64,000 nt of DNA from positions 23,114,485 to 23,178,484 of the forward strand of contig NC_134027.1 in assembly GCF_964204645.1 (NCBI RefSeq), in the 5' to 3' direction. Positions 1-10,700 of the stretch are shown here, piece after piece. The first letter of the stretch is position 1. Every line of letters begins with the position of its first letter. The notes under the pieces were generated by a model that was not told the DNA's origin, did no database searches, and saw only the letters and a list, made by a program, of their open reading frames with translations. The position numbers were made by a program, and so were the translations under genes. The stretch is from Tubulanus polymorphus (Eukaryota > Nemertea > Palaeonemertea > Tubulaniformes > Tubulanidae).

Positions 1-51
1 ATAATACATGATCTGCCGGTTTCTTCACCATTGTCAGCGATGTTGCTTGAA
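1..51 (-). CDS. Gene A exon: KPAD-type Ig domain, copy 2 (cut by window edge)
   Basis: Only the first 51 bases are in the window, after a ttctag acceptor. They encode QATSLTMVKKPADHVL, matching the start of the 979-677 exon. Confidence 0.65.
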
Positions 52-3000
52 CTAGAAATAATTTGTTTCAATATTCTCATAATCCGAGGATGGTGACGAA
101 ACAAAATCACGTCAAAAATAGAATCACATTCACTTCACGAGGTTACGAGTTATTTGTAAACAATGTACAGTACTTACAGTTGACAGTTAATATGAATTTA
201 TTAGAAATCATTGGTGTTGATATACCAGCCCCAGAAGCTGCACATTGGTATTCTGCCTGGTTATCTGTTTTAGTGACGGATGTTGAATATGTTAGAGGGC
301 TAACTCCCTGTTTCACAGTGCTGCCCCCTGTAGTTATGGTGAGGTTCGGTACCGGGTTACCCCCTGTAGCTGTACACGTGAAGTCAACGGAAATGGAATC
401 CCGGACTGGTGACGTCGGTCCTTGTAATGCAACACTGCTTGGCGGATCTGAAATGGACGAGAAAAATATTTCGCCAGCGGAAAAAAATTGAAGGTTTGAA
501 GCCGAAACGTCAAGATTCAAAATAGAACGAATTTCATATAAATTCTCAATTCACTCTCATTAATGAACCTCTACGTGTAGTTTAGAAACAGGTTTCATTT
601 GGTAAATAATCCGGTGCGAAATATTTTCGAATGATCTGAAATGATATATTTTAGAACTAATGTATTTTAAACTTACAGTGAACAGTAATTGTTGTATCTT
701 TGTAAATACTTCCAGTTTGACATCTGTATTGAGCCTGATTCATGGTTTTAGTCGCAGTAATAGATAATATACTAGTAGTCACAAACCCGTGATTGGTTCC
801 AGTAGTTTGATTCGTAGCTGGTTGAGAGACAAGTGGTGTCCATGTTGTAGAGGAATATGTGAACCACTGAATCTGTACAGCCGGGTTTGAAGAGTCAGTT
901 TTACACTCTATCTGTTGATTATGGTTTACTAATACATAATCTGCCGGTTTCTTCACCATTTTCAGCGTTGTTGCTTGAACTAGAAATCATTTGTTTCGAT
1001 ATTGTCAAAATCCGTGTGTGTTGACGAAACAAAATTATGTCAAAAATAGAACCGCAATTGCTTCATGGGAATAACGAGTAATTTGTAAATTATCTGCAGT
1101 ACTTACAGTTGACAGTTAATCTAACTTTATTTGAAATCATTGGTGTCGGTATACCAGCCCCAGTAGCTGTACATTGATATTCTGCCTGGTTATCTGCTTT
1201 AGTGACGGATGTGGAATATGTTAGAGGGTTTATTCCCTGTTTCACAGTGCTGCCCTCTGGTGTTCTAGTTATGGCGAGGTTCGGCTTCGGGTTACCCCCG
1301 GTAGCTGTACACGTTAAGATAACAGTTGCAGATACCTGAACGGGTGACGTCGGTCCTTGTAATTTAACATTACCTGGCGGGTCTGAAATTAAAAGTGTTA
1401 AAAAGCGATTTTCTTGATCGATGAGTTATATGTACAACAGCAACAGATTATTCTGTACAATTTCATATTTCAGATTTCCTGCCCAGATTCATTTGGAATG
1501 CATTAAAAATCATATTTATTCCAAGCATAAGCTTTTGCATGAAGCTTTTTACGGAGTTATTTCTCAGATTCAAATGGATATAAAATATGAAGTATCGAGT
1601 CAAGTCATTCGTCGAGTCAAGTCATCAACAATGCATTCGCATGAATAAATTTCTCGTACGTTATTGATGATTTAATTCTTGCGGTTCGCTGGTAAGCTGC
1701 CGTATATTCTTTAAAGCCGCAACTCACCCGATCACAATCGTAACGAATAGACTTCATGTAGAGAAAATACGGTGAATATCGATCGATGGGAAGATTCATT
1801 TGAATGAAATATGTATATCTGTTATAATTAATGGGACATAAGGGGTCTAGAACACACCCGATTGAATAGGGTAAATATGCCTGAGAAGAGTCCGCGGTTA
1901 AAGGATAAACGCGTTTAGATTAATATTTTGTGGTAATCTGACGATATTTTCTTGCCTACTTCATCATTCTTGATAATTGCTTTATCCCGATGTGACAAAA
2001 TGTCATTTGATAAGGATAGAATCTGAAACTTTAACATAATTCTGCCTCATAAATGCACTTCATAATAAACTCCGTAAAGGAGTCGCGCGCGTTTCCCTCA
2101 GCTTTCAACGCAGATATAGGTTATAGGTACCTATAAATATCTCGTTTCTTTATCGAAATCGATGAAACACAGATTTGAAAAACGAACTCCTTTGAATCCA
2201 TTGACTGGGTTATTTCTAACAAATTTCTGTTACGAATTGCCTAATATGAATACTAGGTAAATCACGTGCGTTCATCTATCTTAACGTAATACTTACATAG
2301 AACATTGATAGCAATACTACCAGCAACTGATCCTGCTATATTCGATACGTTACATGTATAAACACCTGAATCAGTTCTACTGATTCGTGTAAAACTGAGT
2401 TTATTATTAGACTGTCCTGATAGATTGGCACCACTCCATTTATACGTCAGTCCTGTAGCTCCAGACTGTGAACTGTCACATGTGATTGTTAATTGTGAAT
2501 TCTCCTGTACTTTGACGATGTTGTCGATGGCGGCGGTTGGTTCCGATGTTAGAACTGGTCCACTCGGGGGCGCTGTAAATATGAAACTATATTGGAAACT
2601 ACGGGGGTTTCGGTGGTTCATTTATTCATAGATTTAGGCAATTTTAAAGAAATCATCAACATAAAAATTAATACATCAACATGAATCAGTTGTAGATCAC
2701 AAAATATCCGTGATAAAACGATAAGAGTAAAATCCCACTATAAATGAATTGATAGATAAAAAGTTTAATTCGAATGTAAGAAATATTACCCTCCTTCAGT
2801 CTAAAATGACTTTAAAAAAAACGCATGTACATAAATACATTGTCTATGCATGAAATAAGATACGAATTACTGCACATTAAGTAATGGGGACAGGAGTATT
2901 GACATATTTTGAAAAACAGATGTAATGGGGGCTGAAACCTTTATTGAGGTTGACAGAGAGTTCGGAATGAGTACAAATCAAAAGCGGATTCTTACTATGT

Positions 3001-6000
3001 GGTGTCTATAGTGAGATTGCTGTTTGGAAAAGCAATATTGGCTCCAGGGAATTCAAAAGTATGCCCGATTTGCAAAGAATAGAGACTACTAACCCCACAT
3101 ATCTAATTTCACCCTCTTAAAAGCATCTCGTTTATGTTCCTTGATTCTTCCCAGTTTCCCCAATATAAAAAGGTTACAATCAGGACAGTGAGAACAGAAC
3201 AGGAAAAGATACTTTTTTAGCTTTGTGAAGTGCTTTCTCTAAAACTTTGTCCGGGTATGCAAGTTTTTTTTCAAAAAAAGGTTGATTATGTTACTAGAAT
3301 TTCAGCGTTGTGAACACATAAAGTGAAATTGACCCTGATTCTGGGGCATTTTTGAGCGGCCATAGCCCCTTAATGCCCCAACCAAAAAATGCAAGAAAGC
3401 ACTTTTACCCGATAATTTATTTGGAAGTATTGAAATTTGCAATCAAACCTATTGTACGCTAAAATGGAATTGAAACCCACCTTTGAGCTCTCCTTCCATC
3501 TAAAATATCATTGCCTTAAAGTTTTTATCACAAATCCTTAGAAGCTCCAAGGGAAAGACCCTGAACAACCACCACTTTAAGGTAAGCTTGAGTGAATGGA
3601 AAGAAATTCAGGTACGATTCACAGCTAGTAAGTTTACGAAAAACAGAGAAACCTAATCTCGAATTAAGATTTTGTATGAAAACATCCAAAAATGGGTTTT
3701 TTCCATCGAACTCCCACTCGAAGGTAAACTTCTAGGAAGGATGAATAAAGGCTCAAGTATAGTATACAGAAAAGTAGAACGATGAGACTTTTTACAAGCA
3801 AAAATCAATGCGCCAGAGATCAGTGTAGGTTAGTTTTACTTGCCGACATCGCCAACATTGCCGACATTGGGAAAGAGATATTTAATGTCGGTTAGTTTAA
3901 CTTGCCGACATCGCCGACATTGCCGACATTGGGAAATAGATATTTAATGTTGGTGACCAAATCACTACTTCAGTTTCTATATAATCATACACCGGAGGAA
4001 CTACAATCCCATATACTATACTTGATCCTAAATAAAGGGAATTAAGAAATGTCAAAAGATGTCAAGGATGAGATCAGTTGACACTAAACATAAAATATAA
4101 TCGACATAACTGCGCCATAGAAGAGGCGCGAATATAGGGTAAAATTTCAGATTCAATGTGTTCTAAGAAAAGGTTAGCTAGAGTAGGCGATAGAGGCCCG
4201 TAGCGAAATCATATTGCGCAAAGAAAATGCCATCAAATTGAAAATAGGCTCTTCTAGCGCATAATTCTAAAATATCAACGAGACAGTTAACTGAGGCAGG
4301 AAAATTCAAATTACAGGACGGGAGTTTGCGTCTGATAAAATCTGAAGTGAGTTGCAGAGGGATCTATGCTGTGAATAGAGAGACTGTGTCAAAAGAAATG
4401 AACTTGTTGGCATTAAGGGTAACGTGACGTCTTGTAGTAAATCAATATCATGTTTGATATGAGAACCAGAGAACGAACCAACAAAGGAGAAAGCGTTTTT
4501 TCAATCGAGGATCCAGAAAGATATCAAGAGGGAGAGCCCCTTCTTGAGATGATAAGATGCGTAAAGGGACGTTACTTTTACGAATCTTAGGGGGCGGTAA
4601 GGGTAAGTCGGTAAGCTGGGTAATCGGCTGGTCAATTTCATAATAAATTTATCATCAGTAGGATGTTTACATATACTGTGTATTTATTTGGGCAGTCATT
4701 TTAGACTGAAGAAGGGTGACAGCAATCACCCGATAGGCTATGTTTCTAATATTTCAAATATTAAACAAGTTAGCAATCAATTCCTTTATTGCGGGATTTT
4801 ATTCTTATCAATCAACATGCTGCAAATGATTAGAGTACGTGTAAAATGTTAAACGTTTTACTCACGCTAATTTAATTAATAAAGCTTTAACGTTATTACT
4901 CGTCACATTTTTTAACTCGCAGTCAGTGAATTGTTCAAACCCAGATCACATGGTGAATGCAATTTCACAGTCACTCTTCATCACTGAACACGATAAGAGA
5001 AAAATGAGATATTATTGAACTTTTTATCATGCTTACCTATAACAGTTATTATTGCGTTACTATTTGGAAAAGAGTTCATGTAATCACACTTCCACATTCC
5101 AGAATCGGTCATCCGTACATTAGTGATACGTAAACCATAGCGTCCAGCTGTGACGTCACATTGTCCAGTGTACCGGGATTCAGTGATAGTTCCACGAGGA
5201 CAGTTTGTCTCGTCAAACGCAAACTGTCCCGATTGGCCAGACATTGTTATTCTGAAACCGCATAAATGTTTACCGGGTGGTGAAACCTGACATTGTACGA
5301 CAGTGGTGCCACCTAGTTTTAAAACTGCTGGTGTTACAACTGTCGTGATTGTCGTATCCGATGCGTCTATACAGTTCTGCTGTTGTCCTAGAAATATTCA
5401 AAACCCTCATATATATAATTTGTTGACCAATCAAAACCTTAGGCATGATGTCAAATGTTGTTGCTACACATGTATTAAGTCCCAAAAAGGCGATCAGCAA
5501 TCGTATTAACCGCATTGATTTACTATGGAAATGAGACATAGGGACCGAAAATTTTCATCGTTTTAAACGGATTTTTCATGTCATCGAGTTTGCATTTTTA
5601 CTAGTTATTTGTACAAATCATTGCCATACAGCGAGTTTCGTAATAGCACGTCTCGTATTAACGAGGTTCCACTGTATATAGACCATACGACGATCTCTAG
5701 AGAGAGTTCGAAACTTGGTACGTTTACAAAGAGGATTCAGTGACGAAAATCTGGTAAAGATGCATTGAGCGCTACAGCGTCTAGTGTTATAATATCTGTT
5801 GCTTTTCGGTTTTTATGAGAACAAATTGAATACTCCTGTTAAATAGAATCTTTGTTCGTTATCATTTTTCTTCTTTTTACACAGTTGGAAATTTAAGAAA
5901 ATGTCATGAAATGCGCATTGTCAGTAATGGATCAGGTGATTGATGAAATTAGTGTAAATCGGGGTTTGAAACTGCCATTTGCTCTGACAGCGGTTAATTC

Positions 6001-6280
6001 GGCAACGATCGACAATTCAAAAAAGCAAAAACCTGGCTCCCTCATGCCATCTTTACTGCATTTTCTACCTAAATCAAAATATATGAAACGCCAGGCTCAT
6101 CGTCAATCCTACTTGCATTTCACGGTAGAAATATGCCTCCCGCGTCACTTTGAGAAACCAGTGCGTGATGAGAAACACGGTATGAATTTTGAATGGCCTT
6201 AATTAGTGGTAGTATTTACCTGCTGTAGATCTAACGCAGAGAACAACAATCACAAACACACACCAAACTACCGGTACATT
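1..6280 (-). CDS. Gene A: Ig-superfamily receptor, 3' part beyond left edge
   Basis: Minus-strand gene read as seven exons: 6280-6220 (signal peptide), 5387-5037 (V-like Ig), 2572-2297 (APP-type Ig), 1382-1107 (DPP-type Ig), 979-677 (KPAD-type Ig), 447-178 (DPP-type Ig) and 51-1 (start of a second KPAD-type Ig, cut by the window edge). Every junction has an AG acceptor and a GT donor, and every Ig exon is a multiple of three in phase 1-1. By analogy with B, the missing part should hold another Ig, FN3 domains, a transmembrane helix and a tail. I did not find the tiny ATG exon that B to E have, so the translation start is unknown. The signal exon reads NVPVVWCVFVIVVLCVRSTA, a good hydrophobic core. 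It is a close relative of gene B, with which it forms an inverted duplication. Likely a type I surface receptor; the ligand is unknown. Confidence 0.75.
178..447 (-). CDS. Gene A exon: DPP-type Ig domain, copy 2
   Basis: 270 bases, two codons shorter than copy 1 (ITTGGST instead of ITRTPEGST), still phase 1-1. Encodes DPPSSVALQGPTSPV through FTCTATGGNP and AEYQCAASG. The flanking introns also match copy 1, so the pair arose by segmental duplication. Confidence 0.75.
677..979 (-). CDS. Gene A exon: KPAD-type Ig domain, copy 1
   Basis: 303 bases, phase 1-1. Contains VKKPADYVLVNHNQQIECKT, an IQWF core tryptophan and NQAQYRCQTG at the second cysteine. The acceptor is ttctag and the donor gtaagt on the minus strand. 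Homologous to 12352-12654 in gene B. Confidence 0.75.
1107..1382 (-). CDS. Gene A exon: DPP-type Ig domain, copy 1
   Basis: 276 bases, phase 1-1. Encodes DPPGNVKLQGPTSPVQ, a TCTATGGNP first-cysteine region and a DNQAEYQCTATG second-cysteine region. First half of a DPP+KPAD exon pair that is repeated further downstream in the gene. Confidence 0.75.
2297..2572 (-). CDS. Gene A exon: APP-type Ig domain
   Basis: 276 bases, phase 1-1. It opens APPSGPVL and has the Ig hallmarks: TITCD for the first cysteine, YKWSG for the core tryptophan, and DSGVYTCNVSN for the second cysteine. Very close to 11289-11564 in gene B, in keeping with the A/B inverted duplication. Confidence 0.75.
3828..3951. repeat. 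62-base tandem duplication
   Basis: Two consecutive copies (3828-3889 and 3890-3951), each with three 'gccgacat'-like segments and ending in gatatttaatgt. Present in the A arm only; I do not see it in the matching part of the B arm. Confidence 0.7.
4706..4735 (+). ncRNA. Degenerate hammerhead-like motif at Penelope-like element end
   Basis: CTGAAGA, then a stem GGGTGA/TCACCC, then GATA: the order of a hammerhead core (CUGAUGA, stem II, GAAA) with substitutions in both conserved boxes. Probably inactive. The gene B counterpart at 11043-11073 keeps an intact GAAA. Confidence 0.35.
5037..5387 (-). CDS. Gene A exon: cysteine-rich V-like Ig domain
   Basis: 351 bases, phase 1-1. The domain begins QQQNCIDASDT and keeps a core Ig pair: the cysteine in VVQCQV and the one in WKCDY after the DSG(M)W motif. 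Four further cysteines (QNCID, HLCGF, TNCPRG, GQCDV) suggest extra disulfides. Clear homologues are the exons at 8996 (gene B) and 23219 (gene C). Confidence 0.75.
6220..6280 (-). CDS. Gene A signal-peptide exon
   Basis: On the minus strand an acceptor (ttcag) precedes 61 bases that encode a strongly hydrophobic stretch (VVWCVFVIVVLC) followed by RSTA and then one base of the next glycine codon; the donor is gtaaat. The phase matches the following V exon (GQQQNC). The sequence differs from the signal exons of B to E, although its position and phase are the same. Confidence 0.6.
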
Positions 6281-7709
6281 CTGAATATATATTAGAACAA
6301 TAAATTACTTGTGTTTGTCATAACCAAAATTTTCATTTCAAAATCAATTAAATCGACGTCTCTTTGAAACGTGTTGATGGACTTAAAAACTATTTAACTA
6401 TTTATAACCATATGTTTGTAATCGAAAGCAGTAATGCTAGATCTATTGACGAATAAGCCGCCTGATCTCTCTAAACTCAAAATTGTTTGAACCATTTATC
6501 AATGGAATGAAGCCTTTGCTTTGATTATGGAGAGCCTTCAAATAAAGTCAAGTCGTGTGTAAATTCGTTTGAGTAACTTATGAATCTGAATATATTATAG
6601 AACTATCGATTATTTTGAATAGAAAATCAATGTATGGAACTAACATAATTGTCTTACAGTTGAAAGGTGGCTGTGCTGGCTATTAGTAATGAGGCCAGTC
6701 GCCTATGCGTGTCTACGATTGTACTGCATTTATATATACGCCTAAATGCACTTACTTGGATGCGTTGGTCGTTCATTTTTTTCCAAATATCCTTGCGATC
6801 AACATATCGATTATTTTGAAAGTTGGACTTAAGTTTTCAAGTATAAACACCGCTTCCTTTCAACGTCGCAATCAAACACGTATGTCAAACCTAAGCCTAA
6901 CGATTGCGAGGTAATAGAATCACGTAGACGAACACAAACCGGTAATCCAAATTTAGAAAACGTCTAATCAAAGAGAAACTTCGAAACTGAAAACGTCTGG
7001 TCGATTTTCACTTCCTGGTCGCATTATACACACTAGATTTATATCTACACATACCTACATACAATGTAGACCTACCCGCGGCGTATGTGCCTAGTTGACA
7101 GCAGTACGAGTTACTTGACGACATTCTTCTGATTTATAATGCCTACACTCTATACATAAACAGCGGCATTATAGTCCTATATTCTTGAAGGTTATTGATT
7201 AAGTATCTTTGTTCATTGTGGGAAAACCCACGCAGTATAGGTCTTGTATTTTCGTGTAAACATCGGCATTCAACACTGAATATCGATGATGAAACTGATT
7301 CTTGTCGGTATCATTCGCTATATTTACCTAACTTCCTGGTCGGAATAGAAATACGTCTTTTTTAAGTATTCATTCGACAGAAATTCTAAGCGCTCTTCAT
7401 CCTGTCAATACGTAGATCAGCAATTTGCTTGAATGTTGTAAGTTAATCGTTTTACTATGAAGTCTAAATTTAAAAATATCTTCCTTTCGCTTTGCTCTTG
7501 TTTTTTTTTATTTACGTAACGAAGGCCACAAAACTCAATTGCTAAAGGTCAGAAAAACACTTTATTTTTTTCAGTGTTATCACATTCGATTATAGTTACA
7601 GTTTCTTTATTTGTAATGATATTTGTCTAAAGTATTCGTTATGTTATGATATTTGTATACTATTTTCTTATTGAAGGTATTCTGTGGTTCTTTGAAAAGC
7701 ATATAGAGC
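6281..7709. other. Intergenic space between divergent genes A and B
   Basis: About 1.4 kb separates the gene A signal exon from the gene B start exon. It should hold both promoters and gene A's unlocated first exon. I see no protein-like frame with splice signals and no clear repeat. Several ORFs here (for example 6705-6914) lack support. Confidence 0.4.
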
Positions 7710-7721
7710 ATGTATGGAAAG
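7710..7721 (+). CDS. Gene B start micro-exon
   Basis: ATG TAT GGA AAG followed by gtaagg. It aligns with ATG TAT AGA AAC plus gt(g/a)ag at the head of genes C, D and E. It ends in phase 0 and joins the signal exon AAG TGT TTG. The 5' untranslated part was not defined. Confidence 0.6.
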
Positions 7722-10700
7722 GTAAGGACGAGAGCTACCATATGTATTTCATCCAAATTCATTTTTGTAGATTAAATCTATGCAGTTCCATTGATTAACT
7801 GAACCTTGTGACTGATAAGTGCGTGGTAAATCATTATCGATCGAGATCCAAACGAAAACCGATTTCGAAGCCGATATCCCACGTGACAAATTTAAGTAAT
7901 GGTTTGACAGTGTTATTTATCAACAAATTTTTTTGATTAACAAATTTACATCTAGCGCAGACAGCCACCCCTGATATTCTAACATCGAGCAGATTGTGAA
8001 ATCACGCTGCTTCGGTACATTATCTTCATTACAGAAGTGTTTGGCAGGGATTGTGGTATCATTTCTAATGTGGACAGGAATAAACGGTAATATATATAGT
8101 ACAAATTACTACTCGCAAAGCCGACCACAAGTGACATGATTAATTCATTTTGCATTGTGCATGTAACAAAAATCATTAGAAGACATGCAGTCATCGGCTT
8201 TTCATGAGATTTGACATCAGGATAAAAGTTCCTTAATCCATTAGTAAGAACGCCCTAATCCGTGTACGCTGTAGATGATTGAAGAAATCCCGCAATTCGA
8301 ATTTGAATGAAAATTTTACTTTTTTATCGTAAAAAAATTGAATTGTGGGATTTCTTCTATTAATTCCTTAATCCACTTAGTATCCATAATGACAGAATAT
8401 TTAATGCATAATCCTGTGTGTTTTCAAAGCAAATTTGATTTTGAGAAGTTTTGTATATCCTCTACCCGACCACCATTACGATTTCCACAAATTTCCACTC
8501 GGACTCACTTCAGCGTATCAAGGCCAACTAATAGATTGACGCAGTTTATACTCAAATCAGATGACCTGATACGTTTCGTAATTCAATTCTTGAAACGATT
8601 ACTCGGACGCAATTTCATAAACGTCTTTCCTGATAAAAGTATACCAAGAAATGCACTGTTAATGATATCTTGAGCAAATACAATCTGTAAGCAACGTTGC
8701 TAGAATGTTTTGACATCATATGAATGATTTCATGCGAAGTAAGTAATGAATAAATCATGTATCTAAAATCACGTTGATCCAGTTTATAACCAGCCTTGCG
8801 TAAGTAGAAATCTGACTAATATCAAGTTTTTGTCACGAATTAATAATTCTTTGTGGATAGTTTCTCAACATTCTCCTCTGTATTTATAGAATTTATAGGC
8901 TTCGTATATTGACTTCAACTCGAGTTATTATGGACCAGTTGATATCTGTCTAAAGTCGACTATAAACAAACTTTCATTTCCATTGAAAATTTCAGGTCAG
9001 CAACAGAACTGTATCGACGCAGCGGATACGACGCTCACGACAGTTGCAACACCGGCAGTTGTAAAACTAGGTGGCACCACTGTCGTACTTTGTCAGGTTT
9101 CACCACCCGGTAAACATTTCTGCGGTTTCAGAATAACAATATCTGGCCAATCGGGACAGTTTCGGTTTGATAAGACAAACTGTCCTCGTGGAACTATGAC
9201 TGGGTATACTGGACAATGTGACGTCACAGCAGGACGCTATGGTATACGTATCACTAATGTACGGATGATTGATTCTGGAATGTGGAATTGTGATTACATG
9301 AACTCTTTTCCAAATAGTAACACAAGAATTACTGTAGTAGGTAAGAATGATACAAAATTAAATGATATCTCATTTCTCCTATCGTGTTCAGTGATGAAGA
9401 GTGACTGTGAAATTGCATTCACCATGTGATCTGGGTTTGAACAATTCAATGACTGCGAGTTAAAAAATGTGACGAATAAAAACGTAAAAGCTTTATTAAT
9501 TAAATAAACGTGAGTAAAACGTGTAACATTTTACACATGCTCCAATTGCCTTCTCCAATATAAAATAACTGCCCAAATAAATACACAGTATATGTAAATA
9601 TCCTACTGATGATAAATTTATTATGAAATTGACCAGCCGATTACCGACTTATCCTTACGCCCCCCCCCCCCCCCCTAAGATTCGTAAAAGTAATGTCCCT
9701 TTACGCATCCTATCATCTCAAGTAGGGTATCTCCCTCTTATTATCTTTCTGAATCGATTGCCAAAACGCTTTCTCTATTATTGGTTCGTTCTCTTGTTCT
9801 CATATCAAACACGATATGGATTTACTACAAGACGTCACATTACCCCTAATTGTAACAAGTTCATTTCTTTTGACACAGTCTTTCTATTCACTTACATCCC
9901 TCTGGAACTCACTTCAGATTTTTTCAAACGTAAACTCCAGTCCTGAAATTTGAATTTTCCTGCCTCAGTTATTTGTCTCATTGCAGATCTTTTTGAATGA
10001 TGTGCTAGAAGAGCCTATTTTCGATTTGATGGCATGTTTTATAGCAACATGATTTCGCTACGGGCAACCCCCTCACACCTTTTTCAGCTATCTTTTTCCA
10101 AGAACACATTGAATCCTATTCTTAATTGGAACCTATTCTATGGCTGAATTATGTCGAATAAATGTTATAACTCCTGAACTGACATTTCTTCATTCTCTTT
10201 ATCCTTCCTTGAAGTTTACCCCTGAGTCGAAAATCGATGGAAAATGCATTTTTTGGATGTCCTCATACACAATTTTAGATTAGCTTGAGATCAGGTTTCT
10301 CTGTTATTCGTAAACCTACGAACTGTGAATCCTACCTACATTTCTTTTCGTTCGATCCAACTTACCTTTAAGTGGCGAGCATTATTTTGGTTGGGGCATT
10401 AAGCGGCTATGCCCCAGAATCAGAGTCAATTCCAATTTCTGTACAACGCTGAAATTTTAGTGGTAACATACTTAAACTTTTTTTAAACTTAAAAACCCGG
10501 TCAAAGTTTCAGAGCTTTACAAAGCCAAAAAGTATGTTTCTCTATACTTCACAACCCCGTTATCCTATTAACAAAGTTATTCCTTTTATCCCTTCCTTGT
10601 CTTGGCAAATTCAAACCTGTCCTTCGATTTTTGAATACCGATTTGATTTTTGCTCCATAATGCCCATTTTGAACCATAATGCCCATTGTGGTCTAACCGT

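Larger units (their letters stand above)
1..1386 (-). repeat. Intragenic tandem duplication of about 930 bases in gene A
   Basis: The block from 1386 down to about 930 and the block from about 451 down to 1 align through exon, intron and exon. Both contain a DPP-type Ig exon, a similar intron of about 127 bases and the start of a KPAD-type exon. Offsets of 928 and 935 at the two exon edges show a few small indels. Similarity of the intron points to a fairly recent event. Confidence 0.7.
2770..4800 (-). mobile_element. Decayed Penelope-like retroelement in gene A intron
   Basis: Read on the minus strand this segment retains broken reverse-transcriptase-like peptides, including KFISFDTVSLFT (near 4400) and a later stretch YFQFDGIFFAQ (near 4240), which resemble the fingers/palm motifs of Penelope-like RTs. 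Related end sequences (cattttagactgaag) occur near 2790 and 4700. The end at 4706-4735 also carries a hammerhead-like fold. Frames are broken by many stops, so it is inert. The same relic lies in gene B at 9540-11080, so it predates the A/B duplication. Confidence 0.5.

Noticed and set aside
63-491. Plus-strand ORF of 142 codons over the start of the window
   Set aside because: It is antisense to the DPP-type Ig exon and introns of gene A; the minus-strand frame has Ig hallmarks and splice sites.
7979-8194. Minus-strand ORF starting MTACLLMIF, a possible signal exon for gene A
   Set aside because: No phase-1 donor follows, and the 6220-6280 exon fits gene A better; the segment is antisense to the gene B signal exon.
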